Assembly (NCBI GenBank): GCA_947247005.1
Contig: OX365954.1
Location: forward strand, 5,286,001 to 5,350,000
Direction of reading: 5' to 3'
Length of the DNA stretch: 64,000 nt
Source: Spisula solida
Lineage: Eukaryota > Mollusca > Bivalvia > Venerida > Mactridae
The number at the start of each line of letters is the position of its first letter. Within the stretch, counting starts at the first letter, position 1. Both the position numbers and the translations under genes were made by a program. Under the pieces are notes generated by a model, which saw nothing but the letters and a program-made list of their open reading frames with translations, was not told the origin of the DNA and made no database searches. Shown here piece after piece: positions 37,001-57,271 of the stretch.

Positions 37001-39207
37001 CTATATGCCTCCCCATCTATCGATAGGGGGGCATAAAAATACCAATATCTTTTCCCCTAATTAAAGGCTAAGGCCCCATCCCTAAGGTTAGAAAAAAGCC
37101 CTGGTTTGATATTTCCGTACAATATTATAGTTTAGCACTTCATTTAATATTGGCATCCTTTTTCAGCGTTGGTTCACAAAGTTGGACACTTATTTGTGTT
37201 TCGAGAGTTACACCTGTGTCGTCAGAAGATGCAGATCTTTGTAAAAGTGATGCAGGAATATATATCCTACCAGATTGTTGATGTTACATGGCAGGAATTT
37301 CAGACAGCACTCGGGAAAAATGTACACAATCTAGATGACCTTCATTGTGAACATAACAAGTATCTGGATAATGCTATATTTAGGTACAAACTTACACCAT
37401 TGTTTTATTTGCTCATTTGAGATTATTGAGTTTTAAAGTGGGATACTGTAATATCACATATTTTGCTGGTATTAAATTTTGTGGATTTTGATACAAATCC
37501 ATTTTTGCAGGGATTGTAAATATGTTGATTACGAAACGTGGAAGGGTCCAACCATGCTATGTATTTGGGAGTTTGATAAATCCTGGGCATTACATTTCGT
37601 GGGAGAGTTTAACAACGAAATCAACGAAAATTCAACTCCCAAAAAATAGGATTTTACAGTATACACATGTGCAGTCCAACATCTAAACGTACTTACCTCC
37701 CTTGTACTGTCAGACAATTTGATAGATGACTTCCTTATATAACTATAAGGTATACATTGATAGAAAAATAAAATAATAAGAAGGTTCCATGACATCACTA
37801 CAACTTCTACATTATGATATCAGACTTGGACTTGGCTTTTAGATTTCAACAAAATAATCATAATTCTTCACCAATATGAATATTATTTCTTGAAATATGT
37901 ATGTTTCTTGACATACAATTTATTAATTTTCTGGCATGTCCCTTTAATTCTTGTTGTAGATGTCTCCTATCTAAGAAAGCCACATCCTTGATGAAGGTCA
38001 TACAGGATATCTTCCATCTTATACTCACATTCCATCGACAGCTAGTCAGTGGTACATGGCGTAGTCAGGGTGACGGTGACAAAACTCATACAAATTATGC
38101 AAGAATGAAACATACTTACAAAAAATTCCATGACCATTCAACATTCTTATTTAAAGGTAAGTTTGTGTTGGTATGCCCTCTTAGATGAAATTGGTGTATG
38201 TTGACTTAGGCAAGTCATGTCTGTCTGTAGGACGGTACACCCGACCGTTTCTTATCAATAAATGAAGACCAGTGTGGCAAAGGATACCAATACATCATAT
38301 ACAGTTTGATCATGATTAGTAAATGACCTCTTTTGAATATGAGGTCAGCAGGTCAAGCTCACATTGGCCTTGACCATAAATGACTGTTAAGTAATGTTTA
38401 CACTGTTAAGCTGCACTTGAGGCATACATGTTTCACAAACATGTTCATGGTCTTACAACAGAACTCAATGCTTGAGGCAAAACTACAAAGTTACATTAAA
38501 TCTGTTCTTTGCTACCAATTATATGAATAAAAAATTGTCTAATCTTGTATACGATATGATGCTTGCTATACACATACATGCCAGATCTCCTGCATCATGC
38601 GTGAGTCTCCTGCATTTGAGACTCTACTCCTGCATGATCGGAGGCCAATTTATCAAATCTCACGCATTTCATGGACAAAGTGGAACCTGACTTTTTCGTT
38701 TATATTATGAAAATGATGACAAATATTAGTTTAAATTGCTACATGAAGCATGCATGGTATTGTCATCAAAGTAAGATAAGTGAAAACAGCACATAAACTT
38801 CAATACTTTAAGTCTAAACTTTCAGCAAGAAAAATCTCCTGCATTTTAATGAAATCTCCTGCATTTCCATCACCAATCTCATGCAAAGGGGTCTGCGAAA
38901 CATGGCATGTATGGCTATACATACACAAGTGGCTGTATTATTTGGTCAATTGGTTGGTTTCATTGTCTACTCCTACTTGAAATATCACTATTATGTCCTA
39001 AGTTGTATTATATTTTTGGCAGAGTACTGGCCCTTTGATTGCTTCACCCCCTTGACTATAACATGACTATGCCATTTGGATGTATGAATAATTTTGTTTC
39101 ATTTATTTTCAGTTGTGCACAAACTAGCCGACCGGGGCTATCAGCCTCATCTGCACGATTTATTACTGAGACTGAACTTTAACCACTACTATGATCAATA
39201 CAGATAG
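1564..39207 (+). CDS. TUBGCP6: TUBGCP6, gamma-tubulin complex component 6 (29 exons, 5' end outside window)
   Basis: Subunit of the gamma-tubulin ring complex, which nucleates microtubules at centrosomes and spindle poles. Exons read by hand from splice sites and frame: 1564-1655, 12972-13020, 13168-13305, 14349-14533, 15538-15583, 15846-16021, 16520-16727, 17189-17372, 18189-18300, 19546-19612, 20465-20574, 21372-21463, 22007-22146, 22834-22976, 24002-24093, 24708-24796, 25724-25839, 26411-26579, 27112-27299, 28812-28959, 30550-31240, 31944-32033, 32667-32823, 33403-33544, 34355-34549, 35524-35656, 37167-37383, 37960-38156, 39113-39207. They sum to 4,461 nt, exactly 1,487 codons with one terminal TAG. 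Diagnostic stretches are YGEFMIQVN, CGKSINLL, SEEAARREQKALWRI and WPLNIVIT, all close to vertebrate GCP6. Human GCP6 is about 1,819 residues, so roughly the first 100-150 residues lie upstream of base 1, and the central insertion seems shorter. Exon 3 has the weakest boundaries; the rest is secure. Confidence 0.95.
1857..2124 (+). mobile_element. MITE, CAGGGGTGTCA family (C), intact copy
   Basis: Terminal inverted repeats CAGGGGTGTCA and TGACACCCCTG, flanked on both sides by the exact hexamer TAAGGT (1851-1856 and 2125-2130), a target-site duplication. 268 bp, non-coding. The CAGGGGT terminus is hAT-like although the duplication seen is 6 rather than 8 bp. Overlapping short open frames are not genes. 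Confidence 0.75.
2391..3725 (+). mobile_element. MITE family C, second copy, split by a family D element
   Basis: Ends CAGGGTGTCA and TGACACCCCTG; the sequence on either side of the inner element is colinear with the intact copy at 1857-2124. The intact copy supplies the empty site for the insertion at 2629. Confidence 0.75.
2629..3700 (+). mobile_element. Helentron-like non-autonomous element, family D, nested copy
   Basis: Starts TAGCTCATCTGCC, has about seven tandem units of roughly 145 bp rich in AGGTCA, and ends with a degenerate AGGTGAGC module and CTCTTGTT. The flanks read ...CCTGATTTT and TAATTTGGC..., and the intact family C repeat reads CCTGATTTTTAATTTGGC. Insertion was therefore between two Ts with no duplication. 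Confidence 0.7.
4031..5307. other. Intron 1 of TUBGCP6, unassigned stretch
   Basis: AT-rich intronic DNA between the nested elements and the minisatellite. It contains a short direct repeat (TTAAAAAGTGAGAAATTATG twice, near 4161 and 4198). Nothing coding recognised. Confidence 0.6.
5308..12780. repeat. Giant minisatellite of 40-bp units in TUBGCP6 intron 1
   Basis: Nearly 7.5 kb of head-to-tail 40-bp units, about 185 copies. The unit reads ACACACCACTGTCTGAATGG then TAACCAGCTACCACCAGTAC, with variation at a few positions (GTCTGA/GTTTGA/GTATGA; AATGG/ACAGG; CCACCAG/CCCCCAG/CCGCCGG). Few units deviate in length. Larger blocks repeat at offsets of about 520, 640, 960 and 1,480 bp. Reverse-strand open frames (VCTGGSWLPF-type) arise because 3 x 40 bp is a whole number of codons; they are not genes. 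Confidence 0.97.
13306..14348. other. TUBGCP6 intron 3 with TATTGCAATA cluster
   Basis: AT-rich intron. The last 110 bases (about 14240-14340) hold a cluster of ATTGCAATAG/CAATAGTATTGC motifs just upstream of the exon 4 acceptor, and 13910-13980 has several CTATCGATAG-type palindromes. No gene. Confidence 0.6.
14577..14860. repeat. C/G-run repeat fragment in TUBGCP6 intron 4
   Basis: Contains an eight-base C run, two copies of GGCTGCCCTTGTCAGTCCA about 70 bp apart, and TTATGCCCCC / GGGGGCATTAA ends in inverted orientation. Probably a degenerate relative of the TATGCCCCC family (E). Confidence 0.4.
15235..15526 (+). mobile_element. Helentron-like element, TATGCCCCC family (E), copy 1
   Basis: Starts TATGCCCCCCTATCGATAG, has a CCGTCCGTTCGTCC microsatellite, a unique core with GACCTTCACCTTGACC, then GGGGGCATAA (inverted copy of the start), a GCGTT/AACGC hairpin and CAGTCTTGTT. 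It ends 11 nt before TUBGCP6 exon 5. Confidence 0.75.
16048..16284. mobile_element. GGCCC-family MITE (A), intact-length copy
   Basis: Begins GGCCGCAATCTCCCGAAG and ends CTTTGGAACAACAGGGCC, related to the same terminal repeat as the better copy at 43162-43392. Non-coding, in TUBGCP6 intron 6. Confidence 0.55.
16520..22976 (+). CDS. TUBGCP6: TUBGCP6 exons 7-14: GRIP1 (gamma-TuRC N-terminal) domain
   Basis: Encodes window residues about 229-581. In the family this domain makes lateral contacts with neighbouring GCP subunits. Recognisable stretches in order: GPGHKTKPHLTEAG (exon 7), REGLYVSGISAECL and GVTFQAFTG (exon 8), a helical stretch beginning QSVLHYYHS (exon 9), LLSYLYNE and YPLMLSLLKHTS (exon 11), DWVYHGIFKDIYGEFMIQVN (exon 12), KHYWMQGYTL and KVEDSVPTFLKELANDIFLC (exon 13), and the FSKTEL stretch (exon 14). 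Each has a close counterpart in the same order in human GCP6. Splice phases agree across all eight exons. Confidence 0.95.
17046..17118 (-). repeat. tRNA-like SINE head or tRNA pseudogene
   Basis: Reverse strand shows an A-box-like TGACCAAGTGGTAAACGC and a B-box TGGTTCCAATCCTGG spaced as in a Leu/Ser-type tRNA. No intact acceptor stem was found, so it is not annotated as a functional tRNA. Confidence 0.45.
17453..17651. mobile_element. Mariner-type MITE, copy 1
   Basis: Inverted termini ACTCGTGTCAATGAAAAG and CTTTTCAGTGACACCCAG flanked by TA. A second copy sits at 51009-51246 in SARS1 intron 4. No transposase. Confidence 0.7.
17655..17870 (+). repeat. Dispersed repeat, TGTCTGGATGG family, copy 1
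   Basis: Shares GTGCTAGATRTCTGTCTGG, AATGAAACTTCA and TTATGGCCCTTT with 21530-21660 and 35235-35435. All three copies are in TUBGCP6 introns and in the same orientation. Confidence 0.55.
18398..18426 (-). repeat. Degenerate hammerhead-like / Penelope-type motif
   Basis: Reverse strand reads CTGAAGAAGCC ... GCGAAACGTTG, the shape of a hammerhead ribozyme core (CUGANGA, stem II, GAAAC) as found in Penelope-like elements, but with CUGAAGA rather than CUGAUGA and a poor stem II. Confidence 0.3.
18689..19469. mobile_element. ACTGTAAAATC-family MITE split by a palindromic element
   Basis: Left part (18689-18745) and right part (about 19322-19469) together match the uninterrupted copy at 37446-37659; the middle is a different repeat ending in a hairpin (19154-19305). 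Located in TUBGCP6 intron 9. Confidence 0.5.
19154..19305. repeat. Hairpin-forming inverted repeat
   Basis: About 52-bp arms (left begins ATATTTGTTTGTTTTGATTG; right is its near-exact reverse complement) around a loop of about 45 bases. The sequence leading up to it (GATGGCGGATTTTGAA...) recurs at 49205-49415 in SARS1 intron 6. Confidence 0.75.
20661..20693 (-). ncRNA. Hammerhead-ribozyme-like core
   Basis: Reverse strand reads CTGATGAAGGCTTGGTAAAA then GCTGAAACGTC: the conserved CUGAUGA box (20685-20691), a 5-bp stem II (GGCUU/AAGCU, one G-U pair) and the GAAAC box (20664-20668) followed by a GUC triplet. Stem I is not visible in the immediate flank, so activity is doubtful. Such cores occur in Penelope-like elements. 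Confidence 0.4.
21530..21660 (+). repeat. Dispersed repeat, TGTCTGGATGG family, copy 2
   Basis: Shares TGTGCTAGATGTCTGTCTGG and AATGAAACTTCACCTGAATG with the copies at 17655 and 35235; truncated by the following minisatellite. Confidence 0.55.
21676..21998. repeat. 38-bp minisatellite reaching the exon 13 acceptor
   Basis: Tandem units of GTCAAAAACCTGTCAAGTGA plus ATGATTGTACATTTTTCT, some with an extra partial unit. The last, diverged unit reads into ATGATTGTATCTCTTTCAG, the TUBGCP6 exon 13 acceptor. Confidence 0.85.
22345..22612 (-). mobile_element. tRNA-derived SINE, copy on minus strand
   Basis: Reverse strand starts GCAGAGACCTAGAGGTAGGG (A-box region) and has a B-box CCAGGTTCAATTCCC, then a body shared with 50516-50800: TCTCTGAGCAAGAA, TCCTGGGCGC, GATGTTGGCTG and AGGAGAAATAGTC. 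In TUBGCP6 intron 13. Confidence 0.75.
23209..23284. repeat. 19-bp tandem repeat, four copies
   Basis: AGCAATGAATGACACTGTT repeated four times in TUBGCP6 intron 14; no other role seen. Confidence 0.9.
24002..26579 (+). CDS. TUBGCP6: TUBGCP6 exons 15-18: charged helical linker
   Basis: Encodes window residues about 581-736, very rich in Lys, Arg, Glu and Gln and probably a long coiled-coil-like helix. It ends with YYSQLSEEAARREQKALWRI followed by a basic and acidic stretch, which corresponds to the human YSKLSAEAARREQKALWRIQ segment that begins the GCP6-specific insertion. This block distinguishes GCP6 from GCP2 to GCP5. Confidence 0.93.
25084..25593 (+). mobile_element. Helentron-like element, TAGTCCCCTACCGG family (F), copy 1
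   Basis: Starts TAGTCCCCTACCGGTTTTTG, has GTCGGTCGGTC/GTCCGTCCGTC microsatellites, two internal units of about 145 bp (CCTGACATAACTCAAACAG), an inverted end AACTGGTAGGGGACT, an ATTGC/GCAAT hairpin and ACTTGTT. Confidence 0.7.
25914..26396 (+). mobile_element. Helentron-like element, TAGCTCATCTGA variant (G)
   Basis: Starts TAGCTCATCTGATTTTTT with a local duplication (GATGAGTTATTG twice) and ends with the same tail as family F (CTGTATTGCTTGAAATTCTT AATTACATGTT). It finishes 14 nt upstream of TUBGCP6 exon 18. Confidence 0.55.
27112..31240 (+). CDS. TUBGCP6: TUBGCP6 exons 19-21: disordered GCP6-specific insertion with degenerate repeats
   Basis: Encodes window residues about 737-1078, mostly polar and low-complexity. 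Exon 19 has two copies of a tryptophan motif, LPRWAARGLE (residues 754-763) and LPKWALKGLE (789-798). Exon 21 is by far the largest exon (691 nt) and contains a series of degenerate repeats of about 22-27 residues: RPHIKS, RPHIRS, NIFGHSSQLS, KTHGRSATRES, KPRIRINRNQ, RHRIKMSNQM and NIYGHATDSSVE. Human GCP6 carries tandem repeats with the core NTHGHVSDASI in the same place, reported as PLK4 phosphorylation targets; the NIFGH and NIYGH units look like eroded relatives. The link to PLK4 in this animal is inference. Confidence 0.88.
27471..28635 (+). mobile_element. Helentron-like element, TGTCGCCTGA family (H)
   Basis: Inverted ends TGTCGCCTGA and TCAGGCGACA (28602-28611), a GCGA/TCGC hairpin after the right end, a (GGC)n run at 27505-27535, and about six internal units of roughly 157 bp starting CTTGTCCGGAGCATAA. 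Lies in TUBGCP6 intron 19. Short open frames within it are not genes. Confidence 0.7.
29300..29755. repeat. About 50-bp tandem repeat rich in GGTCA
   Basis: Roughly nine units of GGTTAGTCAAAGGTCAAGGT CACTGTGACTTTGAACACAA with small deletions, in TUBGCP6 intron 20. Confidence 0.85.
30075..30538 (+). mobile_element. Helentron-like element, TATGCCCCC family (E), copy 2
   Basis: Same ends and core as copy 1 at 15235 with about 170 bp of extra sequence after the CCGTC microsatellite. Ends CAGTCTTGTT 11 nt before TUBGCP6 exon 21. Confidence 0.75.
31944..39207 (+). CDS. TUBGCP6: TUBGCP6 exons 22-29: GRIP2 (gamma-tubulin-binding) domain and C terminus
   Basis: Encodes window residues about 1079-1486. 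Exons 22-23 are linker; the GRIP2 fold starts near YQYLPLTAVIKSSIISALEV (exon 23). It continues with VSLVNENLVKYFLTDLQIEQ (exon 24), the start of exon 25 (LGTNPRPQDIINPIFLNNCL), KWPLNIVITDNSLHKYAQVF (exon 26), MQIFVKVMQEYISYQIVDVT (exon 27), HTNYARMKHTYKKFHDHSTF (exon 28) and ADRGYQPHLHDLLLRLNFNH (exon 29), then TAG at 39205-39207. In the family this domain binds gamma-tubulin directly. Alignment with human GCP6 is continuous to the last residues. Confidence 0.95.
32095..32255. repeat. Dispersed intronic repeat, copy 1
   Basis: Shares TTAGCATAATTTAAC, CTATATTTATAACC, AACACAAATCT and GCTCGCGGAA in order with 36465-36635. Both are in TUBGCP6 introns; not a family I recognise. Confidence 0.55.
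33570..33935. repeat. Tandem repeat of about 58 bp in TUBGCP6 intron 24
   Basis: Six diverging units around CTCTTTACTTCATAAATCCT TGACCTATTTATCAGCAACA TCAGTCCATCGATGA. Confidence 0.85.
34983..35020 (+). mobile_element. Solo right end of a family D element
   Basis: ACAGGTGAGGGACCTAGGGC followed by CCTATGGGCCTTCTTGTT: inverted subterminal repeat, hairpin and CTTGTT end without the GGTCA array. Confidence 0.5.
35235..35435 (+). repeat. Dispersed repeat, TGTCTGGATGG family, copy 3
   Basis: TTTTGTGCTGGAAGTCTGTC TGGATGGATGTCAC, AATGGAACTTTA and TAATGGCCCTTTTAGG match copies at 17655 and 21530. Confidence 0.55.
36465..36635. repeat. Dispersed intronic repeat, copy 2
   Basis: See the matching copy at 32095-32255; both keep the order of four shared words with small gaps. 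Confidence 0.5.
36760..37035 (-). mobile_element. Helentron-like element, TATGCCCCC family (E), copy 3
   Basis: Near-identical reverse complement of copy 1, with CTTGTT end at 36760 and TATGCCCCC start at 37035. In TUBGCP6 intron 26. Confidence 0.75.
37446..37659. mobile_element. ACTGTAAAATC-family MITE, uninterrupted copy
   Basis: Ends CTGTAATATCACATATTTTG and TAGGATTTTACAG, flanked by TA on both sides. Internal inverted symmetry. Non-coding. Confidence 0.65.
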
Positions 39208-39570
39208 TGATGGATTGATTGAAGGGAGTGCTCGACTGGTTGAAGGGGATTGGATTATACATATGTCACTACAACAGTTGACTAGAAGTGTCCAGATATT
39301 TCACTGTGATAATATTTCGAGGGCTGAACACATAATTGTAGTATCTCAATGCATTTAAAGAACAAGTTGGCACTGTGTTGCATCCAGCCCTCAATATAGA
39401 GCAAGATCTTGTATAGATTAGTGTAGTCTTTCAATTGTTTACCGTCATATTTCAAACAGTCTTAAATACAGTGTCACAACCTCTCCACAATGACATTGTT
39501 TAGAAGATGTACATTTTGTCTTACGTTGAAATATTGTAGTGCGACAAGAGGTTGAATTGTAATATGCTCT

Positions 39571-39821
39571 GGCCCCAATCTCTTAGTATCTCAAATAGAA
39601 AATCTCATCTCAAATAGAAATCTCAACTTGGCATGATTCTGAGTTTTGAGATGAATCACAAGTTGGAGCTGCTGCATTTGGTAGTAATAAACTCTAGACA
39701 TGTTTTCATTTTGCAATGAGTTTGGTCTCACATAGAAATAATCTTACATTAACAAAAGACAATGTTTCAGCTGAGATTTAGCTTACCGGACACTTATATC
39801 GAGATATTTCAAGATTGGGCC
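39571..39821. mobile_element. GGCCC-family MITE (A) in TUBGCP6 3' UTR
   Basis: GGCCCCAATCTCTTAGTATC at one end and GATATTTCAAGATTGGGCC at the other, near-inverted copies. Confidence 0.6.
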
Positions 39822-40633
39822 ATGTACTGATGTGCTTCTAGTTGGGGTTCTGTGATCAACTATTGTATCAACATATTGCAATGTGCCGGCAATCTTTATA
39901 CTAGTATTGTATAGTGATATAAGCGTCAGAAAGTGTTAATTCAATGTGAAGAAGATTTATACCACCAATTAAAGATCAGGGTACTGTTGTATTAAAGCAC
40001 TTGCGGAAATCTTATAACTTAGGTTCAAATTTAATGTCTTGATATGCTTTAACAAATTTAAATTGGGGACACATTATTGTTGGTAGAAGTTCATTAACTG
40101 GAACACTATTAATATTGCAGATTCCTTTGTCAAAATGTATAGATTTTGAAGAATTATACAGAATTTAAATTTGGACGTAACTTTACAGTTTTCGTAAGTG
40201 CTTTGATAAAACAGTACCCTGGGGTGGTTTTCACAAAGCATCATAGCAGAAAATTTAAAGATTCCTTGGGTATATCAGCTGGATTACTTTTTTTCTTCAT
40301 TTTCAAGCATCATGTTAAGAGCTACTATAGTCACTAAGAAAACATGGATTATTCTTCAATTTGCGGGAATATGTGCAGCACAAATTTTTAACTTAAGTTT
40401 TTGACTATGTTGCTTTGTGAATACCAGCTGTGAACTTTGACATTCATCTCTCCAAGTTTAATAATCTCATAGCTTGTGGCCTACAGTGAATTTATAGATC
40501 TATATTTTATTACAATGTGTAATGTTTATTTTATTGTTCAACCATTACTGCTAGATTATATTTATTGTCCCCACCGTCTGTCTGGATATATGATCTGAGA
40601 TGCTAAGGTTTTGTTACATTTTGTATTTTAGTA

Positions 40634-40639
40634 AATAAA
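40634..40639 (+). terminator. TUBGCP6: Candidate polyadenylation signal for TUBGCP6
   Basis: AATAAA about 1.4 kb after the stop codon, followed within 40 bases by T-rich and TTGTG-type sequence as expected of a cleavage site. Confidence 0.5.
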
Positions 40640-40779
40640 TTTGTATATAATTTGTTTAAAACATGTTATTGTGCCATTCCAAACATGACTGGTAAAATTT
40701 ACTGAAATCCATTTATAATGTCCCCCTCAAAGAAATGGAGATGGATTGTTTTGCATATGTTGGTCAAACTGTCACAGTG

Positions 40780-40890
40780 TTGTCTATATTCCTGATTTAT
40801 CATTTCTGAAAGGGCAAAGGCTTCTGTTCAAAATAAAATGGTTGGCTATATATGATTTTCCTGAGTTTTAGTTTGGCCCTGTTGACACCC
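40780..40890 (+). repeat. Internally deleted family C MITE
   Basis: Keeps ATTCCTGATTTATC from the left and TGATTTTCCTGAGTTTTAGT...GTTGACACCC from the right of the copy at 1857-2124. Confidence 0.5.
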
Positions 40891-43161
40891 GAGTGTCAGT
40901 ATTCTAAAGCATTGTCTGATTGAAAACTGGACATTGCAGTCTACAGTCCAACTTGGTTGTGAGCTTGGTCATTACCTGTATTTGAGGACAACAGGTCAAG
41001 GTCACAGCGATCTTGTAACATAAAATGACTTCTTGCAAGGCGGGTACATACATGTTTAGTCAGCATGTCATATTGGCAGTATCTGAGTCAAGTACAAGTT
41101 TGAATCAATCATGTATTATTATGTAACTTGAAACTACACACATACATAATATATACAGTGTCAATGACCAACCTCCATGCAAAGTTTAAAGATCCTAGGG
41201 CAATTGAAAGGAAACCATTTGGTCTATCGACAGACAGACCGCCAGACATGTGCAAAGCAATATACCCCCTCATCAAACATGGGGGCAAAATAATCATGTG
41301 TCTTGATATACCAAGCGACTTATATTTTGATGGGTTTATAACAACAGTAACTTCCTGGACATGTGCTCTGATCACACTTATGTACAGTATACACACAGAC
41401 GGCCATCTCATGGTAGAGGCTTTAAACAACAAAACCACAAATTACAACATATACTTTTAGACAGAAACATTTATTCAGTAATAGTTATAAATCAAATAAA
41501 AGTGAATGTATTGATTAGAACATTGACTTATATATAAGGTTAACAGTAGTAGTACACTATTTTATATGTATGAAGTAATCTCTGATCCAGCTAATTATGG
41601 TAACAATATACATGTACCGGTATTCTATAAATACCAAATCTCATGAGCGAGTAAATGTATAACTTTCAAGGTCATTACTGTCCTAGAGGACTAGTACATA
41701 TTGGCTATTGACCTTTCCAGATCAAGTAAGGGTCGCTACAATAATGATTTATTAATAAAATAATGCGGTTTTTCACAAAAATTAAGACTTGGTTCATCTA
41801 CAAAATTCCCCCATTTGACCAATGCTGGATATTTTTCCCAAAAGAACACACCTAGTGCCCTATCCATTAAGTTGGAAAAATAGCCCTGGACCTTTGCCTC
41901 CTATCTGACATGACATAGACTTCACAGTTTAGGGGCCAACACTTCATCCACTACATTTCTGCTCCATGGCGGTAGGGCATTGAGTTCGTAACAAATCTTA
42001 GTTCATACATTATATTATTGATTATCCAAAGTTATCCTCAAACAACATTCATAGCAGTTTAACAAAATGTGAACAGGCAATAAATAAATATAAGTTGAAA
42101 ACTACCTACATACATATCAACTAACTTCACCATAAATGAAACTAAAATATTTCATGGACATGTACAAGCAACTATTACGAATAAACTTCACGAAACTGAG
42201 GGTTAATGCAAAACCGATTTAACTTTTGATTTGATGAAGTAACTGTTAACATAGTTTTGCTGCAAACCCTTTAAATGTACTTATCCACAACCACCGATAA
42301 AGAGTATACCACTAATGAGGCAATTTGGAAGGAAAAGAAGTTATTAACCTTGGCACTAAAAGCAAGAGCACTTTATTGCCTCCTTTTAGAGAGGTTACAT
42401 AAATATCAATCTTCTTTTTGAAGAGGTTACTTACACAAATTGGTACAAATGAAGTGTTTCAGTCATTAAAGAGTGTGTAATCGTATCCAAGCAAGCGAGT
42501 TACCAACTTGACCAGATTGTGCATAATAAAACATTTGCTGTGAGTGAAATGGTTACCATAGCAACAGATGAGTTCATATAAAACAATTACATTTAAAATA
42601 AGTGTATAATGCTCACATGTCCCCACCCTGTAACAGCAATCATGTCCATTAATTATCAATCCAGACCACCAAAGTTCAAAAGTGGAGTGTCCACAACTAT
42701 GTCTTTATTCACATGGGTGAAAGCTTTCAGGCACAAGCCTGAACTTAAAGGCCATGCACTTGAACTGAAGTGTCTCGAATAGAAATCAAATTAGTGTCAT
42801 TTTAATACCAAAGTCAAATAATGAAAACCCTGTAAAAAAGTTACAAAATATCCTGCTAGTTTTTAAAAAAAAAATAAGAGTAGATTTTTAAGTCAAATTC
42901 TTTAACTTTTCAGTAATATTTAGTTTCACAAGTGATAAACGCAATTTTGTTGTATGCAAACCAAGACACTCCAGTTTCTGGGCATGACCCTTTAAGGATT
43001 TTAAGAGCCTTTTATTTATTTTCCCTATGTAAATATATTGATTTATGAGGATTTCAGGTTTTTCAGAATTTCAAACTTTCACCAATGTATTCATGCCAAG
43101 TGAAATTTCCACATCCAGTGCCATTTACACAATCATACGACATAGAATTCACCAGACACCA
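40891..43161. other. Intergenic DNA between TUBGCP6 and SARS1
   Basis: AT-rich, no exon of either gene. Around 41150-41290 is a piece of a dispersed element (AGACAGACCGCCAGACATGT; CCCCCTCATCAAACATGGGG). Long open frames on both strands there (41109-41460) overlap this repeat and show no protein family. Confidence 0.6.
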
Positions 43162-43392
43162 GGCCCTAATCTCCCAAAGCATCTCAATCTCAAATATTGA
43201 CATGTGTCTTTGAGTTAATCTCCATGAGAGACTGGACTCAAAATTGGCATTACAAAACAGAAACATTAATCAGAGTTTATTTCAGTAAAATTTCAGGAGC
43301 TTGAACTTAGGTTGATCTTAAATCCATACTTTTGAGTAAAATCTCGATTTCAGCTGAGATTTCTACTTGAGATGCCTCGGGAGATAAGGGCC
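43162..43392. mobile_element. GGCCC-family MITE (A), best-preserved copy
   Basis: Inverted ends GGCCCTAATCTCCCAAAGCA and TGCCTCGGGAGATAAGGGCC match at about 18 of 20 positions. Intergenic. Confidence 0.7.
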
Positions 43393-43631
43393 AGACAGCC
43401 AGACATTTACAAGAATTAAGTTGTCCAATGAAAGGATGTAATTTTGTTGACATAAAAACATGGGAAATATTACACATGTTTGCATAATTCAATGGATTCA
43501 CTGGATAACCTTTGACAAACACTGTTCGCTACACTAGATTCTGATCAATTTCTAGTCTCTGTTAATCGGTCAACTATAAGTAGGTATGTCATCTTATTTT
43601 TAAAGCTAGTGATCCTGATAACCATCTTTTA

Positions 43632-43912
43632 AACAAGACTGCAGTCAATAAACGCTTATGCCTCGGTGGAAGCCTAGTCCATATAAACTAGCCATGTGAA
43701 TCAGGGGCCATAATTCTGTTAAAATGTTGGATAGTGTTACATGGCTTTGACAGTGCGAGGTATTTATGATGGTTAACAAGTACGGCAATTTTGAAAGAAA
43801 TGCCTTGATGGACTTCAAAAATATTTGAGTTTGCAACTTGAAAGTTTTGGTTAACAACGAACGGACAGGACAATCACTATATGCGGCCGGCATCAGTAGA
43901 TGTCGGGGCATA
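43632..43912 (-). mobile_element. Degenerate TATGCCCCC-family element (E), copy 4
   Basis: Keeps the AACAAGACTGCAGTCAATAA tail and a degenerate TATGCCCCGAC start, but the core differs from copies 1-3. Open frames on the minus strand here are incidental. Confidence 0.5.
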
Positions 43913-44125
43913 AAAATGTCAATCCCTGTTCCCAAACAAAATGTTTTGATAGTTGAATGATACTAATAATTTACCAGATTTATGTACATGTAAAATGATT
44001 CCAATGTAGACACATTGTTTCTAGGCATTAAGAAGATAGTAATAGATCAAAAGTTAATATCACAATCATGTCTGTTTTCCACAGGTAATACAATAACACT
44101 AATTCACTTGTAATTTAAACCAATA

Positions 44126-44131
44126 TTTATT
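44126..44131 (-). terminator. SARS1: Candidate polyadenylation signal for SARS1
   Basis: AATAAA on the minus strand 33 bases past the TAA stop codon, implying a very short 3' UTR. It is the first such signal after the stop; a longer UTR cannot be excluded. Confidence 0.45.
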
Positions 44132-44163
44132 TCATTAAAGATAGGATTATGTCTAGTCAGTAT

Positions 44164-56958
<12,795 letters not shown>

Positions 56959-57271
56959 CTTTACGCCGGTAGAAACGTGTGATTGAATTCTACGTTACTT
57001 CATAAGCCTAATAGAGATATCACTCACTGCAGCAGTTACTTCCCTTGGTGTTGATTATTCTATTTTTACGATAAATTTTGTCTTAGAGTCGTTCTCCGAG
57101 GAAAAGAAATGCATTGAAATGCAGCGTTATAAAGACAAGACTTTAATGACAAGTTTTTAACGGATAGGCATACGAGGTGCTTTAATGTGTTTAATATTGT
57201 ATGGTCCATAACTTTCATTGGTCTCATTTGATTTAGAAATAACTTACCACAAATGATCTTCAAATGAATGT
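56959..57271 (-). promoter_or_regulatory. SARS1: SARS1 5' UTR and proximal promoter region (by position)
   Basis: The roughly 310 bases between the SARS1 start codon and a foldback-like repeat at 57272. No TATA box in a convincing place and no CpG-rich block. Assigned only by position; a distal non-coding first exon could lie further upstream. Confidence 0.35.

Larger units (their letters stand above)
39208..40660 (+). other. TUBGCP6: TUBGCP6 3' UTR (inferred)
   Basis: Non-coding stretch after the TAG stop. It carries a full-length MITE of the GGCCC family (39571-39821) and ends near an AATAAA signal at 40634-40639 followed by T- and GT-rich sequence. An earlier AATAAA at 39686-39691 lies inside the MITE. 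The end point is inferred from the signal only. Confidence 0.55.

Noticed and set aside
41109..41460. Overlapping open frames of about 110 codons on both strands
   Set aside because: They overlap a dispersed repeat with CCCCCTCAT/ATGGGG ends; no domain and no splice signals.
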